From Synergistaceae bacterium (lineage in GTDB: Bacteria; Synergistota; Synergistia; Synergistales; Thermovirgaceae): a stretch of 39,632 nt of DNA. The notes under the pieces are model-generated. The model had not been told where the DNA came from and did no database searches. It saw only the letters and a program-made list of their open reading frames with translations. Made by a program: the position numbers and the translations under genes. The stretch spans positions 1 to 39,632 of the forward strand of contig DMCT01000128.1 in NCBI GenBank assembly GCA_003446665.1, written 5' to 3'. Positions within the stretch are counted from its first letter, which is position 1. Each line of letters opens with the position of its first letter. This document shows positions 1-9,986 of the stretch, piece after piece.

Positions 1-399
1 CTTTCGATAATTCCCACTACAACTGGTGCGGCGGCCGCCATCGGCAAGGTCATACCTGAAATCCAGGGGAAAATGAACGGGATCGCCATGCGAGTGCCGA
101 CACCCGATGTTTCAGTGGTAGACCTTGTCGTAGAGCTCGAAAAAACGGTCGACGCGAAAACCATCAACGAAACCATCAAAGAATATTCTGAAGGAGAACT
201 CAAGGGTATCCTGGGCTACGAAACGGAAGACCTGGTATCCATGGATTTCGTGGGTGACAGCCGTTCCTCGATCTTCGCAGCTAATCACACCATGTGCATA
301 GACAATATGGCCAAAACCCTTGCCTGGTATGACAATGAGTGGGGTTATGCCTGCAGGGTGCTGGATTTGGTGAACTACGTCATAAAGAAGGGGTTATAA
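1..399 (+). CDS. gap: Glyceraldehyde-3-phosphate dehydrogenase, C-terminal part (5' cut by window)
   Basis: This is the C-terminal third of the glycolytic enzyme that oxidises glyceraldehyde 3-phosphate to 1,3-bisphosphoglycerate with NAD. The frame is open from base 1 and reads through the family signature PTTTGAAAAIGKVIPE, then MNGIAMRVPTP and, near the end, WYDNEWGYACRVLDLV, which carries the conserved Asn/Tyr of the NAD site. The catalytic Cys (SCTTN motif) lies upstream, outside the window. The stop is at 397-399, and pgk begins 5 bases later, so the two are surely cotranscribed. The first coding base is outside the window. The ATG at 73 is an internal methionine, not a start. Family assignment is secure. 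Confidence 0.97.
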   Translation, partial: LSIIPTTTGAAAAIGKVIPEIQGKMNGIAMRVPTPDVSVVDLVVELEKTVDAKTINETIKEYSEGELKGILGYETEDLVSMDFVGDSRSSIFAANHTMCIDNMAKTLAWYDNEWGYACRVLDLVNYVIKKGL

Positions 400-404
400 A
401 AACC

Positions 405-1604
405 ATGCAGCTCAGAAAAATCTCTTCTGTGGATGTGAAGGGCAAAAAAGTCCTTTTGAGAGTCGACTTTAACGTACCCATAGAAAACGGCAAAGTAGCC
501 GACGAGACGAGGATAGTGGCGCATCTAGAAACGATAGGGCTTTTGAGGGAAAGGGGAGCCAAAACCGCTCTCCTTTCCCATCTCGGAAGACCGAAGGGGA
601 AAATAGCGCCAGAATATTCCTTGAAACCGGTCCGCAAAAAGCTCGAGGAAACCCTGGGCTTCGAGATCCCCTTCGTTGAAGATTGTATTAGCGATAAGGT
701 ACCCCAGGTTCTCCAAAACATGCCTGAAGGCGGATTGGTTCTTTTGGAGAACACGAGGTTTCATCCCGAAGAAGAAGCCAACGACGCCGAATTTGCCAAA
801 AGGCTCTCGGCCCCCTTTGATATTTTCGTCATGGATGCCTTTAGCGCTGCACACAGGGCTCATGCTTCTACAAGGGGAGTTGCCGACTATCTTCCGGCCT
901 TTGCCGGACTCCTGGTAGAAAAGGAGGTAAGAATCCTGGGCACCGTAAGGGATAATCCGCCGAAACCCCTTGTATTGGTCCTGGGTGGAGCGAAAGTCAC
1001 CGACAAGATCGGAGTAATAGAGAACATGGCCGACAAGGCTTCCGCCATGCTCGTAGGAGGTGCTATGGCCTTTCCCTTTCTATTGGTCAAGGGTTTTTCC
1101 ATAGGCCGTTCGAAATGTGACGAGGAAAACATCGAAAAAGCCCGATATATCCTCGAAAAGATTCGTGGGAAGGATTTCAGGCTTGTTCTGCCGCGGGATT
1201 TCGTTGTCTCCTATAGTCCCGAAAACGAAACCAACATCGGTATCGCAAAGGCAGATACATTCCCTGAAGACATGATGGGACTGGATATAGGACCAGAGAC
1301 CTGTAAAGAATTTTCAACCGAAATCGCCGGTGCAGGCTCAGTTTTGTGGAATGGGCCTATGGGTATGTTCGAACACCCTGCCTTCGCTGAAGGGACCAGG
1401 GCGATAGGGGCTGCGGTTTCAAAACGAACCGCCGAAGGTGCAGTTACGGTTCTGGGAGGAGGAGATACAGCGGCTGCAGCAAACAGCCTGGGATTCGCGA
1501 AAGATGTGACCCATGTCTCTACAGGCGGTGGTGCAAGTCTTGAATTTTTCGAAGGGAAACTTTTACCCGGCCTGGAACCGCTCACAGAAAAAGGAGAAGC
1601 GTAA
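405..1604 (+). CDS. pgk: Phosphoglycerate kinase
   Basis: A full-length 399-residue PGK, which transfers the acyl phosphate of 1,3-bisphosphoglycerate to ADP in the cytoplasm. It starts MQLRKISSVDVKGKKVLLR, followed by the substrate-site signature RVDFNVP and SHLGRPKG. The C-terminal nucleotide domain contains LGGAKVTDKI, WNGPMGMFE and GGGDTAAA, and the protein closes with STGGGASLEF, all family hallmarks. The length is normal. ATG 405 is preceded by a purine-rich GAAGGGG stretch and sits just after the gap stop. An in-frame ATG at 339 would lie inside gap and is rejected. The gap-pgk-tpiA order is a classical glycolytic operon. Confidence 0.98.
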   Translation: MQLRKISSVDVKGKKVLLRVDFNVPIENGKVADETRIVAHLETIGLLRERGAKTALLSHLGRPKGKIAPEYSLKPVRKKLEETLGFEIPFVEDCISDKVPQVLQNMPEGGLVLLENTRFHPEEEANDAEFAKRLSAPFDIFVMDAFSAAHRAHASTRGVADYLPAFAGLLVEKEVRILGTVRDNPPKPLVLVLGGAKVTDKIGVIENMADKASAMLVGGAMAFPFLLVKGFSIGRSKCDEENIEKARYILEKIRGKDFRLVLPRDFVVSYSPENETNIGIAKADTFPEDMMGLDIGPETCKEFSTEIAGAGSVLWNGPMGMFEHPAFAEGTRAIGAAVSKRTAEGAVTVLGGGDTAAAANSLGFAKDVTHVSTGGGASLEFFEGKLLPGLEPLTEKGEA

Positions 1605-1615
1605 GGTACGTCGCC

Positions 1616-2410
1616 ATGATTGCAGAAAACAGACGGATGGTAGTAGCAGGCAACTGGAAAATGAATTTGGGAGTGGGGGAGACCAGAAGCTACGCGAAAA
1701 CCCTGATTGAGCTTGCATCCCGCAAAAAGGAGTTGAAACATGCCCTTTTTGCCGGTGATTTGGAATTAATCCTGTTTCCTCCCGGTATTTCTATTTACAT
1801 CGCATACACTGAACTAAAATCGACCTCTGTGGCAATAGGTGCCCAAAATGTGCATTGGGAACCAAAGGGAGCTTACACGGGAGAAATTTCGGTACCTATG
1901 ATTGTTGAAGCGGGCTGCCGTTACGCTCTGGTCGGTCATAGCGAAAGACGACATGTCTTCGGCGAGACCATCGATATGACGTCGAAAAAACTCGCAGCCT
2001 GCATCGAAGGCGGCGTGACGCCCATGCTTTGTATAGGTGAAACAGAAACTGAACGAAAGCAGGGCCTTACAGAAAAGGTTTTGTTTGAACAGTTCGAAGG
2101 AGCATTCGGCAATAAAATCGTTCCCACCGGAAACATCTATATAGCCTACGAACCAGTATGGGCGATAGGAACCGGAAATACTGCGACCCCTGATGACGCG
2201 GAGTCCGCCTGCCGTTTTGTCAGGGAAAAGATAGCCGAAAGGTTCGATGCCGAAACCTCCCGTAAAGCGAGAATACTTTACGGGGGAAGCGTCAATCCCG
2301 AAAACGCGGAAGAGCTTCTTTCCCAGAATAACGTCGACGGCGTCCTTGTAGGGGGTGCATCCTTGAAACCCGATGCATTTCTTTCTATCGCCTCTTCGGC
2401 AATTCGTTGA
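1616..2410 (+). CDS. tpiA: Triosephosphate isomerase
   Basis: A 264-residue TIM-barrel enzyme that interconverts dihydroxyacetone phosphate and glyceraldehyde 3-phosphate. Visible motifs are AGNWKMN (substrate Asn and Lys) near residue 12, GHSERR with the catalytic His around residue 103, AYEPVWAIGTG with the catalytic Glu around residue 179, and the phosphate-binding loop YGGSVNPEN and GVLVGGAS near the C terminus. ATG 1616 lies 11 bases after the pgk stop. The nearest purine-rich box (AAAGGAG) sits inside the end of pgk at a long spacing, so ATG 1637 (MVVAGNWK) is a possible alternative. It is the last gene of the + strand glycolytic operon and is followed by a bidirectional terminator. Confidence 0.97.
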   Translation: MIAENRRMVVAGNWKMNLGVGETRSYAKTLIELASRKKELKHALFAGDLELILFPPGISIYIAYTELKSTSVAIGAQNVHWEPKGAYTGEISVPMIVEAGCRYALVGHSERRHVFGETIDMTSKKLAACIEGGVTPMLCIGETETERKQGLTEKVLFEQFEGAFGNKIVPTGNIYIAYEPVWAIGTGNTATPDDAESACRFVREKIAERFDAETSRKARILYGGSVNPENAEELLSQNNVDGVLVGGASLKPDAFLSIASSAIR

Positions 2411-2465
2411 CGAATCCGAAATACGCAACATAAGATATATTATAGGACACCTTATATAACGACAA

Positions 2466-2515
2466 GAAAAAAGGCGGTTACCTTGTACAACGTACAACGG
2501 ATCCCGCCTTTTCTC
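2466..2515. terminator. Bidirectional rho-independent terminator between tpiA and rsfS
   Basis: The arms GAAAAAAGGCGG (2466-2477) and CCGCCTTTTC (around 2504-2513) form a GC-capped stem. It carries A-rich flanks that become T tracts on both strands. A second perfect hairpin, TTGTAC-AAC-GTACAA (2483-2497), is nested in the loop. The element separates the converging tpiA (+) and rsfS (-) operons and would serve both. The rest of the 2411-2557 gap shows only AT-rich sequence. Confidence 0.75.
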
Positions 2516-2557
2516 ATTTTCAAACCATCAGTCAGCCTATGCAATTAATGGGGGGTT

Positions 2558-2932
2558 TTAGATATCCGCCCCTTCTTCGCTTTCTTCTCCACCGAAATAT
2601 TCGATCGGGGCGTCGGCCCATATACTTTCAAGCCGGTAAAATTCCCTGCCTTTTCGGCTGAAAATATTTACTACCACGTCCTTTGCATCGATAAGTATCC
2701 AAAGTCTGCTGTTTTCACCTTCGACACTGTAGGAGATCTCCTGTTCTTCGAGATAATCAGTAACGTAATCTTTCAGCGTCCGCATGTGGATGTCTGATTT
2801 GGCAGTAACAAGGACAAAATGATCCGCTATTGTCGATTGCCCGGCAAGGCTTATCACGGCTATTTTTCCACCATGCCGGTCTGACAGTATGTCGACGATT
2901 TTACTGAAATCAGCTGATTTAGATGTCCGCAT
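2558..2932 (-). CDS. rsfS: Ribosomal silencing factor RsfS (Iojap family)
   Basis: A 124-residue protein of the RsfS/Iojap family. In other bacteria this factor binds ribosomal protein L14 and blocks subunit joining under starvation. Family features seen are DHFVLVTAKSDIHMRTL, then a Glu-Gly-rich strand and WILIDAKDVVVNIFS followed by REFYRLESIWADAP. ATG 2932 is chosen because GAGAGGGG lies just upstream. A TTG at 2959 would overlap the LCP stop and extends beyond the usual family N terminus. It is the last gene of obgE-nadD-LCP-rsfS, a common bacterial neighbourhood for this factor. The acidic C-terminal tail (EESEEGAD) is not conserved in general. Confidence 0.93.
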   Translation of the reverse strand: MRTSKSADFSKIVDILSDRHGGKIAVISLAGQSTIADHFVLVTAKSDIHMRTLKDYVTDYLEEQEISYSVEGENSRLWILIDAKDVVVNIFSRKGREFYRLESIWADAPIEYFGGEESEEGADI

Positions 2933-2955
2933 CACATCCCCCTCTCTTTTCCGTC

Positions 2956-4224
2956 TCAAGGCGTAAGCCTTTCCAGGCGGTTAAATACCATTTCATAATC
3001 TTTTCCTAAAATAATTGTAACGTTTTTCAGGCCTTTTTCAGGTCTTACAACTTCGGCGGAAAGGCCACACATTTGTGCCAACGCCTCCGCCCTGTCCGAG
3101 GCCGCTTTCGAACCATCGGGATACCTTATTGACGTATAGTGATAATCGAAATGTTTTGCATTTCCTATGTAGGCCACATCCACACCTATGCTCTGGAGCA
3201 ACCTCGAGGCGCTGCCCGCCAGCCCGGATTGTCCCGTACCATTAAGCACCGCTATAGGTTCTTCTATCCTTGCCACAAGTTCCTGAATTTGTGGTCCTTC
3301 AACAGTAAGCGTGTCTTTTTCCGGTGCGACCTCATCGACGGATGCCTCTGCCTCCTCGGGCACTGCAGTCAGAAGCTCAGATGCCGCGCTAAGATCGGGA
3401 ATCCAGTAGCTCACACCCGCTATATATGCCGACCGGCCTGGAAGCATGGCAATGACGGTTTTGTAAGAAGGGATGTCTTTAAGGTAGGCCACAAGCTGTA
3501 TCGCCTGACTTACCGTCATATTAGTATCAACCATCTCAAGGCCCTGTTTCAGGATTTCAGGGATTTTCGAAAGCATTTCAGGTTCTTTCATCTTCTGAAA
3601 AACGGCCCTGTAAAAACGTTGCTGTCTACCCACTCGACCTATGTCACCCAGGGCATCATGCCTGAACCTGACGTAGTCAAGCGCCGTTTTGCCATCCATG
3701 TGCTGCTGCCCCTTGGGGATGTCTATATACACACCTCCTGCGCGGTCGGTATATCTGAGGTGTTTGTTTACGTTGATGTCGACGCCACCTATGAGGTCGA
3801 CCAGCTTTGGGAAACTATCGTAATTCACTATAGCATAGTAATGTATTGGTATCCCCAAAAGGTTCACCACAGTTTCGTGCAAAAGTTCAACTCCCCCATA
3901 GGCAAAGGCGTGATTAAGTTTTTCCCATCCCCTTTCAGGTATCTGTACCCTCGTATCTCGCGGTATGGATATTATTCTGATGGTTTTTTCTTCTATATCC
4001 AGGGAAGCTACGGCGATGGTATCGGATCTTCTTGTTTTCTCTCCCGGGATCTCGTCTACACCTACTATCAGGATGTTGACCGTGCCGGTCTTCTCATCGT
4101 ATTCGATGTTTTGTTTTATAGACGCCTCATCGGGGTTAAAAATAGGGAATACTTTCATTCCAGCGCCGGCGGCAAAAGAAAGAACCGCCGCCAGGATAAG
4201 CAGCAACCCGCCCTTCTTTAACAC
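2956..4224 (-). CDS. LytR-CpsA-Psr family cell wall protein with LytR_C domain
   Basis: A 422-residue membrane-anchored protein with one N-terminal hydrophobic segment (residues 7-25). The LCP domain follows (about 70-215), with RSDTIAVASLD and the phosphate-site motif ISIPRDTRVQIP, then KLNHAFAYGG and DYVRFRHD. LCP proteins transfer undecaprenyl-linked glycopolymers onto peptidoglycan. The C-terminal part, about residues 320-420, begins IAVLNGTGQSGLA and matches the LytR_C type. GTG 4224 is the most upstream start after the nadD stop, but its ribosome site is poor and the TTG at 4206 is an alternative. The gene lies between nadD and rsfS, where LCP genes are often found. The glycopolymer it attaches cannot be told from sequence. 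Confidence 0.9.
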   Translation of the reverse strand: MLKKGGLLLILAAVLSFAAGAGMKVFPIFNPDEASIKQNIEYDEKTGTVNILIVGVDEIPGEKTRRSDTIAVASLDIEEKTIRIISIPRDTRVQIPERGWEKLNHAFAYGGVELLHETVVNLLGIPIHYYAIVNYDSFPKLVDLIGGVDINVNKHLRYTDRAGGVYIDIPKGQQHMDGKTALDYVRFRHDALGDIGRVGRQQRFYRAVFQKMKEPEMLSKIPEILKQGLEMVDTNMTVSQAIQLVAYLKDIPSYKTVIAMLPGRSAYIAGVSYWIPDLSAASELLTAVPEEAEASVDEVAPEKDTLTVEGPQIQELVARIEEPIAVLNGTGQSGLAGSASRLLQSIGVDVAYIGNAKHFDYHYTSIRYPDGSKAASDRAEALAQMCGLSAEVVRPEKGLKNVTIILGKDYEMVFNRLERLTP

Positions 4225-4231
4225 TCTGGAA

Positions 4232-6315
<2,084 letters not shown>

Positions 6316-6343
6316 TCACGGCAAAAAATCCGGTTCAGCCTTC

Positions 6344-6628
6344 CTAGATGGTCGCCGCTGGCTCAACGGCAACAAATTTCCTGCCGGCTTTAGTGACATA
6401 GCGCACAGTACCTTCGGAAAGTGCAAACAGCGTGTCGTCCTTTCCTCTTCCGACGTTGGCACCTGGATGGTACTTAGTGCCGCGCTGTCTTACAAGTATG
6501 TTCCCGGCCTTTACGTACTGCCCATCGGAGCGCTTGATTCCGAGCCTCTTGCTTATGCTGTCCCTTCCGTTCGCTGTACTGCCTTGTCCTTTTTTATGGG
6601 CAAAAAACTGAAGATCAAAAAACTTCAT
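6344..6628 (-). CDS. rpmA: 50S ribosomal protein L27 with cleavable N-terminal extension
   Basis: A 94-residue L27. The core reads [14 protein letters not shown], then [15 protein letters not shown] and [11 protein letters not shown], as in all bacterial L27. It is preceded by the extension [10 protein letters not shown]. The LQFFA/xKKG junction is the site known to be cut by the protease Prp in Staphylococcus aureus, and prp is the neighbouring upstream gene here. ATG 6628 has a good GGAGGTGG site. The frame is open further upstream to 6721, but that part overlaps prp and has no L27 similarity. The start overlaps the prp end by 14 bases. Removal of the extension here is inferred from the motif. 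Confidence 0.97.
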   Translation of the reverse strand: MKFFDLQFFAHKKGQGSTANGRDSISKRLGIKRSDGQYVKAGNILVRQRGTKYHPGANVGRGKDDTLFALSEGTVRYVTKAGRKFVAVEPAATI

Positions 6629-6953
6629 TGTAGTCCACCTCCGTAATTCGAACATAAGACGGGTATGATTTGGCAATGGCCCGAAGGCTTTGCGCCGCCG
6701 TTTCCATAAGAACGGCCGCACATTTTTCCTCCGGCCCGTAAAGACCGACGGACATGAAACCGCCTTCGGGATCCTTCCTTATCTTGACATCGGAATGACC
6801 GAGAACTTCCGTCAACCCTATCTCGAGGGACTGTATAACCGCTGAGATGCCGGCGCATATTATATCTTCGCCTTTTTCGGCAAAACCCGCGTGGCCATTG
6901 ATCTCAATAAACCGTGTCTGGCCCTTCCTGATGCCAAGAAGTACTTCAGTCAT
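6615..6953 (-). CDS. prp: Ribosomal-processing cysteine protease Prp (YsxB family)
   Basis: A 112-residue protein of the Prp/YsxB family, the cysteine protease that trims the N terminus of ribosomal protein L27. The catalytic pair is visible: His21 in [11 protein letters not shown] and Cys33 in [10 protein letters not shown], with the family spacing. The C-terminal [18 protein letters not shown] is also typical. It lies between rplU and rpmA, the usual place for this gene in bacteria with an extended L27. ATG 6953 follows the rplU stop by a few bases, and the 3' end overlaps the rpmA start. Confidence 0.94.
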   Translation of the reverse strand: MTEVLLGIRKGQTRFIEINGHAGFAEKGEDIICAGISAVIQSLEIGLTEVLGHSDVKIRKDPEGGFMSVGLYGPEEKCAAVLMETAAQSLRAIAKSYPSYVRITEVDYNEVF

Positions 6954-6957
6954 TTTT

Positions 6958-7272
6958 TCAGGCTTCGATATCGGCGATTCGGAGCCTGGTGAAATGCTGC
7001 CTGTGCCCTTGCGTCCTTCTCGATTGTTTGGACTTGTTCTTGTATTTGAATACCGTGATCTTCCTGCCTTTGCCGTGCTTTTCGATCACGGCCTTGACCC
7101 TGGCGTTCTCCAGGTACGGGGAACCGACTTCGACTCCCTCGTCACGTGCCACCATCAGTACCTTGTCCAGCTCGACCTCGTCTCCTGGCTGTCCTTCGAT
7201 CTTCTCCACATCGATCACGTCTTGCGGGGCGACCCTGTACTGTTTGCCGCCCGTTTCGACAACTGCGTACAT
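6958..7272 (-). CDS. rplU: 50S ribosomal protein L21
   Basis: A 104-residue L21, a large-subunit protein that binds 23S rRNA. It begins MYAVVETGGKQYRV, the family N terminus, and contains KITVFKYKNKSKQSRRTQGH followed by TRLRIADIEA, the RNA-binding C-terminal end. Two methionine codons are possible. ATG 7278 directly abuts the GGAGG box, so ATG 7272, six bases from the box, is preferred and also gives the standard N terminus. It is the first gene of rplU-prp-rpmA, preceded by good promoter sequences. Confidence 0.97.
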   Translation of the reverse strand: MYAVVETGGKQYRVAPQDVIDVEKIEGQPGDEVELDKVLMVARDEGVEVGSPYLENARVKAVIEKHGKGRKITVFKYKNKSKQSRRTQGHRQHFTRLRIADIEA

Positions 7273-7297
7273 GCACATCCTCCTCCCGCTGGAACAG

Positions 7298-7329
7298 AGG
7301 GCGCCTCCAAAGAAGGTCTTTCAAGCCCT
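7298..7329 (-). promoter_or_regulatory. Possible rplU leader hairpin
   Basis: The roughly 80-base untranslated leader of rplU contains a possible stem: AGGGC (7325-7329, read on the minus strand) with GCCCT (7298-7302), enclosing AAAG/CTTT. Autogenous leaders upstream of L21 genes are known in other bacteria. This stem is short and imperfect, so a regulatory role is only a suggestion. Confidence 0.25.
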
Positions 7330-7358
7330 TTCCATGCGATTTAGCTTGCAGCTTCTGG

Positions 7359-7387
7359 ATTTTAAAGTTCAAGACCCAATGAGTCAA
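7359..7387 (-). promoter_or_regulatory. Promoter of rplU-prp-rpmA
   Basis: The minus strand has TTGACT as -35 (7387-7382) and TAAAAT as -10 (7364-7359), separated by exactly 17 bases. Five of six bases match the consensus in each box. It would start transcription about 80 bases before the rplU ATG. Confidence 0.75.
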
Positions 7388-7408
7388 GACTTTCTGATCC
7401 AAATGCGG

Positions 7409-7417
7409 ATTATATCA
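7409..7417 (-). promoter_or_regulatory. Possible second rplU promoter (extended -10)
   Basis: TGATATAAT on the minus strand (7417-7409) is a perfect extended -10 (TGn plus TATAAT) without a good -35. It lies just after the recN stop and could be a second, upstream start for the rplU operon. Confidence 0.4.
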
Positions 7418-7428
7418 TAAATATAGAG

Positions 7429-9102
7429 TCATTTCTCCTTCATCCCCACAAGGGACCTTGCATGTTCGAGAGCCTCGGGGGCTTCGTGATCTCCGGCAAG
7501 CATCCTCGCTATTTCGACTACCCTGTTTTCACCTGCGACCTCGGTTACCAAAGTCAGGTCAGCGGATCTTTCGACTCTGAAGTGCTGGTCGGCAAGGGCG
7601 GCAATAGAGGCTTCATGTGTAACCAGGATCACCCTGCACTCCCTCGAAAGCTCCCTTAATTTATAGCCCGCGAGCATGGCCGCCTTTCCTCCCAAACCAG
7701 CCTCGACTTCGTCAAATACGAGCGTAGAAGGCAGCAGTTCTTTCGGGCATGTACACTGTAGTGCCAGCAGGATCCTGCTAAGCTCCCCTCCAGAAGCCAC
7801 TTTTGCCACAGATCCATATAAATTGCCTCCGTCGGAAAGGAAAAATTCGACATCGTCCGCGCCATGTTGCCTCACTTTTTCTACTGGTCTGAGAAGGACA
7901 GAAAGACGGAAGTCTTCCATCCCAAGGTCATCCAACACAGTGTTAACAGATTTTTCCAGACTTTCTGCGGCAGCTTTGCGGGCTTCCCTGAGTTCGAGCG
8001 CCAGGCGTGTTACCTTTTTTCTCAACGCGGCGCATTCATTCTGAAGTGTAACCAGGATTTCCCTGCTGTTTTCAAGCCAGTCCAGTTCTCTTGAGGCCCG
8101 TCTTTCATATTCGACAAGATCTCCCACGGTTTCCACGCGCGCAAGGCGCTTGAGTTTCCGTAAAAGCCCAAGCCTGCGCTCGAAGGTGGCAAAGGCCTCT
8201 TGCAGTTTTTCGGGGTCGTCCTTTTTCAGCTGTTTCTCGCAAAGTTCTTCCAGGTACTTCATGCCTGCCAAAAGGCTTTCGATCAAGGAATCGAAGTCTT
8301 TGCTTTCGTTTGTTTCGGCTTCTACGAGATTTTTCAGCTCGTAAATAACTGTCTCCAGACGATTTACAAGACCTTCACCCGCAAAGCCTCCTGTCATTTC
8401 GTCAAAAAGATTTTTTAGCTTCTCCGCCCTTTCGATTTTGCAACGGATTTCCTCCAGCGACTCCTCCCATTCCCTCTCACTGCCTACATCAAGATCAAGG
8501 GATCGAATCCTCGAGAGAATCTCTCGCGCACCTTCGTAACGTTCCTCTATTTCTTTTCTCCGTTTCAACAGGCGGATTTGCTCCCGCTCTTTGTCAAGCG
8601 CCTCGGAAACCGTTTCCTGCAGGTTTTTTCGCAAGACCTTTACGGTTTGACCTCCCCGGGCGTCCAGAAGATTCAATTGTCTTTTGGGGTCCAAAAGGTC
8701 GATCTGGGCAAACTGGCTCTGTATTCCTACAAGATGATTCATAATGTTCTGAAGCAGACCAAGCGATACGGGATTATCCTGTATATAAGTCCTGGTGCGT
8801 CCATTTCTCGAAAGAACGCGACGCACTACGAAAACCCCTTCTTCTGGTTTTATTCCCTCAGGCAAATGCGGTTGCGAAAAGCCACCCGCCAAAACGGCAT
8901 GAACCTGGGCTTCATCGTTACCAGCCCGGATGAGCGAAGCCTGGGCCCTTTTGCCACTCGCCAATTCCAGTGCTCTTATCAGGCTGCTTTTTCCTGCACC
9001 GCTTTCCCCGGTAATGGCTATGAATGAACCACGAAATGTGAGATCTGCCTGACGGATGCCACCTATGTTTCTGACATGAAGTTCTTCAAGCATGGCCTTC
9101 AT
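7429..9102 (-). CDS. recN: DNA repair protein RecN
   Basis: A 557-residue SMC-like ATPase of double-strand-break repair. Walker A is GESGAGKSS at residues 32-40. Long, charged coiled-coil segments fill about residues 150-370. The ABC signature SGGELSRILLALQ and Walker B LVFDEVEAGLGG follow, then VILVTHEASIAALADQHF, which is typical of RecN. The length is normal. ATG 9102 overlaps the nadK stop (ATGA) and has GGGAG upstream; ATG 9093 is possible. It is the last gene of xseB-ispA-dxs-tlyA-nadK-recN. The tlyA-nadK-recN order is shared by many Gram-positive bacteria and relatives. No clear terminator follows before the rplU promoters. Confidence 0.96.
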   Translation of the reverse strand: MKAMLEELHVRNIGGIRQADLTFRGSFIAITGESGAGKSSLIRALELASGKRAQASLIRAGNDEAQVHAVLAGGFSQPHLPEGIKPEEGVFVVRRVLSRNGRTRTYIQDNPVSLGLLQNIMNHLVGIQSQFAQIDLLDPKRQLNLLDARGGQTVKVLRKNLQETVSEALDKEREQIRLLKRRKEIEERYEGAREILSRIRSLDLDVGSEREWEESLEEIRCKIERAEKLKNLFDEMTGGFAGEGLVNRLETVIYELKNLVEAETNESKDFDSLIESLLAGMKYLEELCEKQLKKDDPEKLQEAFATFERRLGLLRKLKRLARVETVGDLVEYERRASRELDWLENSREILVTLQNECAALRKKVTRLALELREARKAAAESLEKSVNTVLDDLGMEDFRLSVLLRPVEKVRQHGADDVEFFLSDGGNLYGSVAKVASGGELSRILLALQCTCPKELLPSTLVFDEVEAGLGGKAAMLAGYKLRELSRECRVILVTHEASIAALADQHFRVERSADLTLVTEVAGENRVVEIARMLAGDHEAPEALEHARSLVGMKEK

Positions 9103-9986
9103 TCACTCCCGAAGTCATCCTCGCTGTGGTGTCCCCACCGGAATTTCTCCTGGAGAAGCGAATAATAGTCCTTTCCGGGCATAACCATGATGCTGATATG
9201 ACGTTTACTATCCAAAGAAACGCTTACCTTGTCACCTGGAAGTATTTCGTATCCAAGCTGACCGTCCTGGGTAAGCATTATCTCTCTTTGCTGACCCTCG
9301 GGGCTTATGGTGATCAAATCGGAGTCACTCAGAACCATTGGGCGAGAGTACAAAGTGTGAGCGCAAATGGGAACGACCAGAACACATTGAACGTGAGGAG
9401 GAACGATAGGCCCACCGGCGGAAAGCGCATAGGCCGTGGAACCGGTAGGTGTAGCAAGGATAATCCCGTCGGCACGCATGACGCTCAGCTGCCTCGATCC
9501 TACCGATATACCAAGGGAAACAAGGCGGGCAAAGGGGCCCTTTGTAATGACGAGATCGTTCAACGCAAAGACTTCGTGCTTCTTGGTCTCACCCCTGTAA
9601 ACTACACCGTTGAGCAATGACCTCTCTTCAAGAACATAATCGCCTTCCATTATTTTTTTTACGTAATCGCGGGCACTACCTGGATCACCGCAGGAAAGAA
9701 AACCCAAACGCCCAACGTTTATGCCGAAAAGAGGAATGTCATGCCCGAAAACATATCTTGCCGCCCTTAAAAAGGTTCCATCCCCGCCCATGATGATCGC
9801 GGCGTCGACGGAATTTTTCCATTCGGCATCGGGCGTTTCGGGTTCACCAAGGACATGCGCTTCGTGGGGCGGCAAAAGGAAAGGCACTTTGTTTTTTCTT
9901 CCCCAGTTCAAAAGTTCTCCTGCGAGGTCCAGTGCTTCCCGTTTCTGTGTATTTACGAGCATTCCTATTTTTTCGGGCTTGCTCAA
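9099..9986 (-). CDS. nadK: NAD kinase
   Basis: A 295-residue NAD kinase that makes NADP from NAD and ATP (or polyphosphate). The GGDGT motif lies at residues 67-71 (IIMGGDGTFLRAAR), with FGINVGRLGFL and RADGIILATPTGSTAY, the second conserved block, further on. TTG 9986 is taken as the start. It overlaps the tlyA stop as TTGA, it has GGAGG nine bases upstream, and it gives a normal length. An upstream extension to 10091 would lie in the tlyA reading region and has no family similarity. ATG 9962 is the next choice. The gene is translationally coupled to tlyA and recN. Confidence 0.95.
   Translation of the reverse strand: MSKPEKIGMLVNTQKREALDLAGELLNWGRKNKVPFLLPPHEAHVLGEPETPDAEWKNSVDAAIIMGGDGTFLRAARYVFGHDIPLFGINVGRLGFLSCGDPGSARDYVKKIMEGDYVLEERSLLNGVVYRGETKKHEVFALNDLVITKGPFARLVSLGISVGSRQLSVMRADGIILATPTGSTAYALSAGGPIVPPHVQCVLVVPICAHTLYSRPMVLSDSDLITISPEGQQREIMLTQDGQLGYEILPGDKVSVSLDSKRHISIMVMPGKDYYSLLQEKFRWGHHSEDDFGSE

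Noticed and set aside
3139-4221. A long open frame (360 codons) on the + strand
   Set aside because: It is antisense to the LCP gene, has no recognisable protein family, no ribosome site, and a composition (many Tyr, His, Phe, Arg, Cys) typical of a shadow frame.
7279-7358. A riboswitch upstream of rplU
   Set aside because: The leader has only a short weak stem and no conserved core of any riboswitch class that I know; kept only as a low-confidence leader hairpin.
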